A DNA stretch of 32,331 nt from Fomitopsis serialis (lineage: Eukaryota; Basidiomycota; Agaricomycetes; Polyporales; Fomitopsidaceae). The position numbers and the translations under genes are program-made. Below the pieces are notes generated by a model, which saw nothing but the letters and a program-made list of their open reading frames with translations, had not been told where the DNA came from and did no database searches. The stretch spans positions 1 to 32,331 of the forward strand of contig NW_025955390.1 of NCBI RefSeq assembly GCF_022376445.1, in the 5' to 3' direction. Positions 18,282 to 27,589 of this stretch are shown piece after piece. Numbering within the stretch: the first letter of the stretch is position 1; every line of letters starts with the position of its first letter.

Positions 18282-19957
18282 ATGGTCGGTACCTACGACC
18301 TCCAACAATTTGCGCTTGCTCAGTGCGCATTCACCATCAATCACGCTGACCTCACGGACAACGCGCGGAAAGCGGCTTTTGGCCGCGTGCACAACATGTA
18401 CATTTTCACGGACTTACCGCCGCAGCCCAGCGAATGGACCGCTAAGCAACTCAAGGCGCTCAACCGCCTGTTGCGGTCGTTGCTCAACAGCGCTGTCTCG
18501 TGGGACGCATTCCAGTACATCGTCCAGCACCACATCCTGGTAAGTCAAGCTTTCGTGTTGCCGCGAGATACCGCCGCGCCAAACGACGCGTTGACAGACC
18601 GACCCGTGGCTCATGTCGCTGAAACAGTCAAATCAATATGACCAGTTCCCCCTTGTGCTCGCGACCTGCTTCAACTGGCAGTACCGGACCGCAGAGGGCA
18701 ACTTCCCGAACACGATGGAGGAATACTTCATGTGGAGGCACATACCGTACGTCACCCTCGAAGAGGACAGCTCGCGCGAGACCAGTAGCGCGTCTCTCGC
18801 GCTGTTCTTGAAGCAGTGGTGGATCCGTAAGTCCTCATGTGTTGCGCGACTATGGACTCACGCGCGAGCTGCTCGACTGCAGGCAACGACCGTGTCAGGT
18901 CCGGTAAGCAGTTGCTTACCGCTCTCCATTGGCCAGCCGCACTGACCAGTCGCTCGATCAATCCCAGGTGGACCGCCTCTCTCACATGAGGCCAACGACT
19001 TCGACTTCAGCCGTGTGTCGGACGCAGAGCGCGCCGCGGCAAGGGAAGAACAACGAAGGCATCGCAGCCCCAGGGAGCATTCCCCGCTGCCGCCAATGCT
19101 CGACAACGTGGTACGTGGTTTCCTTTTTATCTCAATCGTAGCCAATGCTTACTGACTTGTAAGCTGGTCGAGGCCGCGCGGTGCAAGCGGTGTGTGAATG
19201 ACGGGCGAGATGAGTGTAGGGTGCCCTTCGCGAAGACGTGCTGTCACCGCTGTATGAGGAGGAAGGTCAACTGCTCGCTCACGGTAAGTCATGTTGTATT
19301 TCTGTCTTTCTCTGTGACGCGCTCACTCGCTACAGGACCAACGAGCCTCTGAGGCGGTTGACTCGCCGCGCGCGTCCCTGGCACCTGTGCTGCAGAATAA
19401 TTCCGCACCCGACTCTCTACCACGTGCACGCTCGTCATCGCGTTCGCCCGCGCCTTCTCCATCGCATTCGCCCTCGCGTTCTGTCACTCGCTCGACGCCC
19501 GCATCGCCGCCCAACGTTGTATCCGACTCATCATCCCCGCTGCCGGCCGGGCGTATCGCATCTGCACAGTCGCACTCGCCCGCTTCTTCTGCAAGCCCAT
19601 CGACCGTCTCAGTGGTGCAGATGATGGACGTGGATCCTGTGTCGCCAGGAACATCAAGCAGTGTTGACGCGGGTGCTGGGCCTTCGAACTTTGGAGCCCA
19701 TCGTGTCGCGAGACGTAAGTGGTCATTCTTTGATTGAGAAACGGAACACTCATGCTGGTATAGGCAAACTCAATGAGCTTGACACCGATGCGATCATCCG
19801 CGATGTCAAGCGATCATCGGATCTCCCTATGGCCGAACGATTGAACGTCCATCAGGGGGTGATCGCGCGGCTCATCAACGAGGTCGCCAGATTGCGGGGT
19901 GCCCTTCAGGCGACGAAGAAGAAACGTGCTCGGTATGGGGGTGATGAAGATGATTGA
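18282..19957 (+). CDS. intact seven-exon gene with zinc-cluster-like motif (437 aa)
   Basis: Exons 18282-18539, 18628-18826, 18883-18903, 18968-19110, 19164-19283, 19336-19714 and 19764-19957 join in frame without a stop (438 codons). The N-terminal half reads MVGTYDLQQFALAQCAFTIN, NMYIFTDLPPQPSEWTAKQL, SWDAFQYIVQHHIL and LVLATCFNWQYRTAEGNF: a helical, Trp/Phe-containing domain I cannot name. Residues 214-244 carry C-x2-C-x7-C-x8-C-x2-C-x6-C (RCKRC, DEC, CHRC, VNC), close to but longer than the Zn2Cys6 spacing of fungal regulators. A Ser/Pro-rich linker of about 125 residues (exon 6) follows. The C-terminus has a leucine-rich helix (VIARLINEVARLRGALQ) and a basic nuclear-signal-like stretch (KKKRAR) before an acidic end. 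A DNA-binding or chromatin role is plausible but unproven. The intron before exon 5 ends in AAG. Exon 2 could instead start after the CCAG at 18645. Confidence 0.8.
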
Positions 19958-20114
19958 GTAGGAAGGTCGGGATAGTGTATCGCATCGTGCATGTATGTAA
20001 ACCACATGTACTACCACTTCTTGAGCATGCTCACATATTGTTTCATTTATCTGACCACCGAACTACGCGCACTTGATCAACGATCTGAGACGTGCGAATA
20101 ATTAACACACATGC

Positions 20115-20148
20115 TACCCGCACTCGCGCTACGGCGCGAGTGCGGGTA
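20115..20148. repeat. hairpin-family copy, perfect arms
   Basis: TACCCGCACTCGCGC and GCGCGAGTGCGGGTA around TACG; no mismatch. The ACT/AGT arm variant. Confidence 0.95.
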
Positions 20149-20298
20149 CAAATCTGAGGCAGCTCGACGGATTTTGATGGTTCCAAACGGCAGGTACGAT
20201 CACGTCAATTCATTCATTTTAGCGAGCGATACTGCGACCTCCCACAGTCAACAAATACATGTACAGTAGTTACGCCCAGTGTCACGAGTGAATCGATC

Positions 20299-20332
20299 TA
20301 CCCGCGTTCGCGCCACGGCGCGAACGCGGGTA
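20299..20332. repeat. hairpin-family copy, perfect arms
   Basis: TACCCGCGTTCGCGCC and GGCGCGAACGCGGGTA around AC; no mismatch. The GTT/AAC arm variant. Confidence 0.95.
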
Positions 20333-20360
20333 ACGACAATGTGAAGGGATGCGATGGTGT

Positions 20361-20394
20361 TACCCGCGTTCGCGCCGTGGCGCGAGTGCGGGTA
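20361..20394. repeat. hairpin-family copy, mixed arms
   Basis: The left arm is the GTT variant and the right arm the AGT variant, giving two G-T wobbles and no true mismatch; centre CCGTGG. Confidence 0.9.
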
Positions 20395-20416
20395 GTTGCA
20401 CCGTTTTCAATACAAG

Positions 20417-21199
20417 TCACTTCCGCATCTTCCTGACGTCCTTCGAGAGCTTCGCGAGGCGGGACTCGAGCGTCGCGGTGCGCTGGTTGCTGTCCTCAAG
20501 GTCGCTCTCGAGCTTTGCGACCTTGCGCTCGAGAATAGCGACCCTGCGCTCCGCCGCTCTACCTTGTTGGCGGCGTAATGCGCATTGTCCCGCCGGCCTT
20601 CGCAATCTCCAAGGCGAGCTTGCTGCGGTCTGTCGCGAGACTGGCTTCTTCAGCCGCGAGCTCGTACCGGTCCATCCCCGTGCTCCTTCGCGGCTTGCTG
20701 AGCCATTTGCGAGTGAGCTCCGGCTCGGCCCTAACCTCGCGATCATTTGCCTCTTTCTCCGCTTCGCTATCCTCCGTGTCATCCTCGGCACTATCGTCTT
20801 CACCGTCGATCTCGTCCTCGTCCGTGCGGTGACTCCTACCGCACCTGTGCCCCGTCCGCATCCTCGTCCAACTCATCGACACTTTCATTGCTACTGGTGG
20901 GCCGAACGCTCGCGGGCGAGCGCGAAGCATCGGACTGAATCGGAAGGTGAGTGAGAGGAAGTAGCGAGTGTAAATCGACGTACCGGTACGAAAGACGTAG
21001 CATCAGAGGTGCGCCGACGGCGCTTGCGGCTGGGCCCCGCACGCAGCGCCGTGTCAGACCTCTCACTCTCGTCACGCGAGCTTGCGTGGGCCCGCGACGC
21101 AACGGCTTTTCCCTTGTGCGTCGATCCGCGCCTCCCGGTCTGTGGAGCTTTCTTGGGAACGCTGAGCCACTTCTTGCGCATGCCTGCCGGAACCTCCAT
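20417..21199 (-). pseudogene. broken gene for a charged, coiled-coil protein
   Basis: Minus strand from the ATG at 21199: MEVPAGMRKKWLSVPKKAP, a basic stretch (GPSRKRRRRTSDATSF), then a phase-compatible intron (donor GTACGTCG near 20982, acceptor GATTCAG) into DASRSPASVRPTSSNESVDE. The next good segment is in another frame: HRTDEDEIDGEDDSAEDDTE, then ELTRKWLSKPRRSTGMDRYE and AAEEASLATDRSKLALEIAK. After further one-base shifts it ends in a clear heptad coiled coil (RRVAILERKVAKLESDLEDS and TLESRLAKLSKDVRKMRK, stop at 20417). RKKWLSVP near the start and TRKWLSKP in the middle look like a repeated short motif. At least two or three indels break it, or the sequence has errors. Layout (basic, acidic, coiled coil) resembles the gene at 24504-26967, but no close similarity was established. 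Confidence 0.5.
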
Positions 21200-21640
21200 G
21201 TTCTCGGTTTCTTCATTTGGCTACCCCTATGCCTGGTGCCCGGTGCCCCTGCTGGGCAATCTAACCATATATGGAAATATTTTCCCACGACCCCCTGCTG
21301 GGCAGTGCCTGCCGGGCACTCCCGACCGCCAACTCAAACTGTCTTTCTACGTGCATAACACATCCATCCTGACCATTCTCGCTCGTCACTGTCGTTCTCT
21401 CACTCACATCCTCTTTTCTCTTTTCTTCAGCACCTCTCACAGGGACCCACACTGCATATCGGACCACTCTCACTCGTGGCTGAAACAACTTTGAATGTTG
21501 GGCGTGCCCCACTGCCAACGTACACACGTCACCACCTGTATGTCCCCACATGCAATGGGACCTGTTATCCATTCCTTGTCAACAGCAGGCAACCAGAAGG
21601 AGAGCAATACATCCGCTCAGTAGTGCTACTGTTCCACCCG
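21200..21640. other. transition into the satellite, no gene
   Basis: Contains CCCTGCTGGGCA and similar strings repeated near 21246, 21291 and 21310 and a T-rich patch near 21415; no coding frame with splice support. Decayed satellite units may begin near 21540. Confidence 0.35.
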
Positions 21641-24280
21641 TTGCACCGTCAACCATCACTCACCGAACAAATCCCCAAGTCATGCAATGTTACGATTCCT
21701 GGTCTGCTGAATGTGTGGCAGCACTCCATGTACGCTAGGAAAGACATTCCAGAGCATATCTGGCCTCTGTGTGCACTGAGCAGAAGCACGGACGACTATT
21801 GGTCTTATTATGCCAACTAACCACCGATTCAATCCCAGAGCTGTGCCTGTTGACATTTCAAGTGGTCTAAATGCACCACAATAGTCAGTCGATATCAGGA
21901 GATGTTTTCTCCATCAGACACATGCCCTCCGTGCCCCCCATAAATCCACGTTGAAATACAAGTTGTTTCCGCTGAACAAACACCAAACAAATCACAAAGT
22001 TGCACACAATGACAGCTCAGGCTTTCTCAACAGGCAAGAATGGGCTCACAATGCCAGGCCTACTCCCCAACTCATATGCAAGCCATATGACCTCTCAGCA
22101 CAGCTGCGGAACGTCTGAGTTGTTCCCGACAACAAAACAACAAACAATTCACAGAGCTATACCAACTCACAATCTACATGGTCTGAACTCACCATAATAG
22201 CATGTCTGTCTCAGGCAAGGTTCCCACATCAACGCAAGCCATCTAACCGCTCAGTAGTGCCACATTTAAATGAAAGTGATTTGAGGGAAACAAATACAAA
22301 ACAAATCACAGTGCTGTGCCCAATGGCAAATTTTGCACTCTCAACATGCCACGACAGCCAATCAGTACTAGGAAATCACACACACCTCACTGACAAGCCA
22401 CACTGCCACTCAGTATAGCCATGCAGAGTCTTAGTCATTCAGAATGACAGAATACCAAACAAATCACACAGCTCTATTGAACAACAACCCAGACAGTGTG
22501 AACATGCCAGAATACTCCAGACTACTTAGAGCTATACCTGAACTCAATCGGAAGCAATATGACTGCCCAGCTGAGCGATATTCAATTACGAGTGATCTCA
22601 ATAAAACAAACACCCAAATAATTCACAGCACTGTCACCAGTGAAGGCCTGTGTGGTCTGAACATGCCAGGATAGTCCATCAGTACTAGGGACCACACCAC
22701 AACTCACCCGCACACCATACAATGCTTCATTAGAGCCACACCAAATCTGAGTCATTCTCGCTGACAGAATAACCAGCAGGGCACAGAGGGACAACCAATG
22801 GTGTTATACTGAATCCAAAAACAGCAAAATATCCCATCTATATCTGGAAATGGATCACAAGTCAAACAGAAGGCATACGTGCACTCAACAAAGCCACATC
22901 TCAATATGAGCAGTGTCGGCTGCACAAATACAAAACAAATTGCAGGGCTACACTCAGTGACATTCTTAGTGGTCTGAATATGCTAGAATGGTCCATCAGT
23001 ACTAGGGACCACACCACAACTCACCTACATGCCACATAATGGCTCAGTAGAGCCACACCAAATCTGAGTCATTCTCGCTGACAGAATACTCAGGAGGGCA
23101 CAGAGGGACAACCAACGGTGTTATACTGAATCCAAATATGGCACAACATTCCATCTATATCAAGGAATGGACCACATGTCAAACAGAAGGCATACATGCA
23201 CTCAACAAAGCTGCATCTCGACATGAGCAGTTTCAACTGAACAATCATGAAACAAATCCCAGAGCTGCACTGAGCAACAATCCTACTGGTCTGAGCATGC
23301 CAGAATGGTCCATCAGTACTAGGGATGATACTACAACCCACCCGCACACCATATGATGGCTCAGTAGAGCCACACTCCATCTGAGTCATTCTTGCTGACA
23401 GAATAACCAGCAAGGCACAGAGAGACAACCAACAGTGTTACAGTGAGTCCAAATATGGCACAATATTCTGGCGCTATCGAAGAGTGCTCCCCAAGTCAAA
23501 CAGAATGCCTACATGCGCTCAGCAAAGCCACATTTCAATATGAGCAGTTTTGGCTGAACAACTATCAAACAAATCACAGAGCTACACTGAGCAATAATCC
23601 AAGTAATATGAAGGTGCCAGAATGCTCCATCACTACTAGGGCCCACACCACAACTCACATGCACATGATATGACCCCTCAGTAGAGCCACACACAATCTG
23701 AGTCATTCTCGCTGACAGAATCAATGGCAGCCCACAGAGCGACAATGGCTCATAATTGTGCTGGTATGAAGATGGTAGAATAGGGAGTCTGTATCAGGGA
23801 ATATTGTCCAACTCACATGCACCAGTCATCTGTGCCCAGTAAGGCCACATCTGAATATGAGCACACTCCACTGAACAAATACCAAACAAATCACAGAGCT
23901 GTACCTACGGACAATGTAGGTCATATGAACATGCCACAATATTCTATTGATACTGCAGACCACCACACCACTTGCTTGCAAGCTATAAGACCACCCAGTA
24001 GGGTTATATTTGAATATGAGGAGTTTCAAATGAACACACACTGAGCAAATTACTGAGCTGTGCCAACTGCCAATGTAGGTATTGTGAACATAGCATATAA
24101 TCTGCCTATACTTGGAAATATTTGTAGAGTCATACACAAGGCTTATTCCTGCTCAGCAAAGCCATCTTTGCTTGCAAGTATTTTCCTTTGAACATATATG
24201 AAACAATCAACAAAGCTGTACCTGTTGGCATTCCTGGGGATCTGTATAAGTCATAAGATTCTTTATACTTAGCATTCTGT
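21640..24280. repeat. AT-rich satellite array, monomer about 158 bp, about 17 copies
   Basis: A recurring block (roughly TGAACAAATACCAAACAAAT then CACAGAGCTG) returns every 153-163 bp, near 21822, 21975, 22130, 22293, 22447, 22606, 22762, 22923, 23082, 23240, 23398, 23556, 23714, 23872, 24030 and 24190. Monomers also share a GAGCCACATCTGAATATGAG block and CATGCCAGAATGGTCCATCA. The edges are more divergent than the middle. Short open frames inside it are repeats of each other, not genes. Confidence 0.9.
22367..23634. repeat. 317-bp dimeric higher-order repeat within the satellite
   Basis: ACTAGG marks the start of four consecutive units at 22367, 22684, 23001 and 23318, and again at 23635: every unit is exactly 317 bp. 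Within each, the two half-units are of different types (one with AACCAGCAGGGCACAGAGGG, one with CAAACAAATCACAGAGCT), so A and B monomers alternate. Confidence 0.9.
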
Positions 24281-24503
24281 CTTTTTGAGCTATCTTTCAT
24301 CTAGCTTGGATGATAAGCAAGTATGCCAGTGTCATGCTATTATGCACAGAGCAAATGGCAGTACATGAACAATATTGTATGCTTATTAGGATGGTCTGTA
24401 ACAACTGCAAGTATATACAAGGGGAAGGTAGGATTAAATGATTGTAAGTGCGAGTTTTTTTTTTCTTTTTTTAGTGGAGATATGGTCACAATAATACACC
24501 CAA
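24281..24503. other. 3' flank of the minus gene
   Basis: No repeat or gene is recognised. Contains a T-rich run at about 24457-24474. Confidence 0.4.
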
Positions 24504-26967
24504 TTACTGATCTGGCTCACTAAGCTCAGATGAGAGCTCCTCTTCCAAGCGCTGGCGCTTGGAAGGAGGTTGTCCAGCGCTGGTTGAAGGCCCAGCTATC
24601 TTCTCCCTGTAGCGCTGGAACAAGTTATCAGCCTTGTTCAATGCCTTCTCAGCCCTCTCCTCAGCCTTGTACGCATCACGCCGGATACGCTTTGCTGTCC
24701 GGTTCTGCCGCTTAACCTCCTCCGATATCTCCTTCACCTCACCCTGCCTGCCCAGCGAAGCCGCGACATCTCTCTTGATCATCGCGACATCAGCACCCAT
24801 GATGGCCTTTGGGATGATAAGCATCCCAGGATCTACCTTCTTTACCGCAAGTCCACGGTGCATGCCATCCATCTGGAAGCGCTTACGAGCGCCTTCCGAG
24901 ACACACGGCCAGTGCGTATGCACAGTACGTGAGTTTGTTCCCTTGCCCTGAGCATACAACTCAGGAGAAAGAAACAATACAAAAGATAATGAACACTCAC
25001 TTTGACATGATGACCTGCCAATACTCGCTCGCAGACGAGCTCGCCAGCCTTCAGAAGCTTGTCCCCTGGACATACAATGTCAGTGAGGCTACTCAGCATG
25101 GAAGGGTTAACACACATACCAATCGTGCATCCCTGGTTGAAGCACTTCGTATCCTTACTCCTCTCAGACCAGTAGAACACCTTCCCAGGCGTCGCGTTCA
25201 GCTTGTCCGCATAGGACCTCGTCAACTTCCCCTTGTCACGAATTTGCTTCTCCAGCTTCGTACGTGCATTCTCATGCTCCTCCGCAGCCTTCGCAATATG
25301 GACCTTGTGCGCAGCAGCTGCAGCTTCGGTGTGTGCATTCTGCATGTCAATTGTCAGCTAATTTCACCGAAAGGAACTGTCAGTACTTACGAACCGAGTC
25401 TGCCTACGAGGCATCGCATCGTCTGCATCCAGGTCGACAACCCCGACACTGTCGTCCTGTTGGTAGTCTTGCTCGCCCTCGTCTTCACTATCCTCGTCCT
25501 TGAATTGATGTTAGTTCGGCACAAGATATACTCACCAGTCACTTACCACGCGGCCTCGCTTCTTCGACAATCGCAGTTTCGGGATTCGTATTAGCACTGG
25601 GTCTACGAGTCGAGCGAGCCTCAGGGCCTCAGCAGACGCCGCCGCTTTCGCAGCCTGCGCAGTCTTACGTTTTTTCGCCGCAGTCGCAGCTTCGGCTTCC
25701 TCCTTCGCGGCCTCGTTGGAAGCCCTTGTGGCATTGGCCTTCGCAGTCCTCGCGTCTCTCGAAGCCTTCAGCGCGATGACCGCCTCGGCTCTCTCCTCCT
25801 CCGCAGCCTGAGCCTTCGCGGCCTTCGCTGCCACGGCTTTCGCAGCCTTGGCTGACGCCGCTTCGGCTTTCGCAGCCTTGGACACGGCAGGCTTCGCAGC
25901 CGCGGCCTTTGCTGCCTCAGCCTTCGCAGCGACGGCCTTCGCAGCGACGGCCTTCGCAGCGACGGCCTCTGCTGCGACAGCCTTCGCTGCCTTAGCCTTC
26001 GCTGCGTCCACCTTCGCTGCCTTCGCCGCGTCCGCCTTCGCTGCCTTCGCCGCGTCCGCCTTCGCCGCCTTCGCCGCGTCCGCCTTCGCCGCCTTCGCTG
26101 CCTTCGCAGCGTCCGCTTTCGCCGCCTTCGCCACCTTCGCCGCCTTCGCAGCGTCCGCGTCCGCGTCGGCCTTCGCCCCGTCCGCGTCCGCGTCCGCCTT
26201 CGCCGCGTCCGCGTCCGCTTCCGCTTCCGCTGCCTCCGCGTCCGCCTCCGCCGCGTCGCTGGTCGGCACTGCTGCCGCCGCGTCAGCTGTCGCAGCATCC
26301 GCCGCGTCAGCCGTCGCCACGTCCGCCGCGTCAGCCATCGCCGAGTCAGCCCCGTCTGCGTTCGCTGCGTCACTGGGCACCGCCGCGTTTGCCGCGTCGA
26401 TCGTCGCAGCGTTCGCCGCATCCGGTTTCGCAGCCTTCGAGGCCCGACCCTCATCCGTATTCACGGGTGCGGCAGCCTTGTCCTTCGCGGCGTCGGTCTT
26501 CGCAGTCTTCACTGCGACGAACCGGCCCTTCTGGAGGTATGTATGTGTTAGTATGTGCCACGTTTATGCCCAGTCAGACTTACCGTCCGTCGCTGGACGC
26601 CCGGGAACAGACGGCGAGGTCCTGGCGGCGTTCGCTGCGCCGGTAGCATCTCGTCGTCTTCCTCGTCGTGGGCTGGACTTCCGCCGTCCCCGGGCTCGCT
26701 GATGCCGGCGTCGACCTTCGTCTTCGTGTACGTATCCTCGTCACTACTGCTGCTGCTGCTGCTGCTGTCGTCGCTGCTACTGCTGCTGGCGTCACTGCTA
26801 CTGCTCTTCTGGCTGCCCAATACGGTGGTGCGGCTCTTGTCGCTGCGCTCGTCGGCGGTGCTGCTCTTGTCCACCTTCACCATTTTCCACCCATCAGACC
26901 GCTGGCTGGGCGGGCGGGGGCTGTCCGAGTCCGAGTCGGAGCCGGCGGGCTCGGCGGTGCGAGCCAT
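24504..26967 (-). CDS. intact six-exon gene, Ser/Asp- and Ala/Lys-rich protein (734 aa)
   Basis: Minus exons 26967-26584, 26530-25547, 25498-25391, 25339-25120, 25065-25001 and 24947-24504 join in frame (735 codons); intron 1 has a perfect TACTAAC branch and intron 2 an AAG acceptor. Residues 1-128: MARTAEPAGSDSDSDSPR, then a poly-Ser/Asp tract. Residues 129-456: a long Ala-rich region built from KADAAKAAK and DADADAAK units, ending in a basic patch (AAKKRKTAQAAKAAASA). Then an acidic exon (DEDSEDEGEQDYQQDDS) and a helical exon (ENARTKLEKQIRDKGKLTRS). A small Cys-bearing segment follows (KCFNQGCTIGDKLLKAGELV, CERVLAGHH), with three Cys and a His pair that could bind metal. The last exon has WPCVSEGARKRFQMDG, a long charged helix (KADNLFQRYREKIAG) and a nuclear-signal-like PPSKRQRLEEE. 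No family is recognised; composition suggests a nuclear, histone-H1-like or chromatin-binding protein (inference). Confidence 0.75.
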
Positions 26968-27022
26968 CTGTAAGGTCCGAGTTAGGCACACTCGCGCGAA
27001 AACATTAAAAAGAAACACTTAC
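26968..27022 (-). other. 5'-UTR intron of the 734-aa gene
   Basis: On the minus strand GTAAGTG opens and CCTTACAG closes a 55-nt intron directly before the ATG at 26967, with a CCTAAC branch site. The preceding exon begins upstream of 27023 and is probably leader; it could add codons (frame ...VIFVQ) if coding starts earlier. Confidence 0.55.
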
Positions 27023-27317
27023 CTGGACGAAGATTACCTTTTCCGGACAGAGACGACGTCGGCGTGGGCGACGGCGGTGAGCAAAGCTGAGCGTTCGACG
27101 ATGGAGAGGGAGGCGATGGTGAGAAAGGAAGGAAGAACGACGCGCTAGCAGCGTCGATCGCCCGAATCGGCAAGTCCCGAGGCGGGCGCTCAACACTTCG
27201 CGCCTCGCCACTCTCCCTCTCCTCCCACTCTCCTCGTCCTCCACCACCCTCGCCGACCCTCCACCGCCTCTCATCTCACCTCTAACGCACGCCCGACGGC
27301 CTCGGCATAGACAAGAC

Positions 27318-27494
27318 ATGTCGGGCGAAGAACCTCGCGGTACAGCCGGCCTGCAAAGCGCGCCAGCCACGGCAAGTCCGACGGCCCACGACGACGAGCA
27401 ACGCGCTCGTCCAGGCGAACGTGCGGCGCGAACAAGTGCGCTGCGCGTCGAAGGAGTCGCCGGTAGCCGCATGGAGAGGGAAACGAGGAGGTGA
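27318..27494 (+). CDS. small open frame (58 aa), doubtful
   Basis: ATG at 27318 to TGA at 27492. Starts MSGEEPRGTAGLQSAPATAS and ends GVAGSRMERETRR, with a composition like the other local proteins. It lies divergent from the 734-aa gene across a GC-rich region (27040-27317) that could be a shared promoter. No domain and no intron support; a GTGAGT donor-like site at 27523 is out of its frame. Confidence 0.2.
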   Translation: MSGEEPRGTAGLQSAPATASPTAHDDEQRARPGERAARTSALRVEGVAGSRMERETRR

Positions 27495-27589
27495 ACGGCA
27501 GGCAAGGCCGTTAGCATTCGGAGGTGAGTAACCTCTACCTCCCTGTCTCCCCCTACCCGTCCTACCTCTCTCGGTCGCCCGCGCGTGCA

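Noticed and set aside
22444..24044. Several similar 66-78 aa frames
   Set aside because: They are copies of the satellite monomer (each ends near the same ACTAGG block) and change with unit drift; no splice or start context.
25768..26702. Long Arg-rich minus frame and Ala/Phe-rich plus frame
   Set aside because: Both are shadows of the GC-rich Ala/Lys repeat of the spliced 734-aa gene in other frames.
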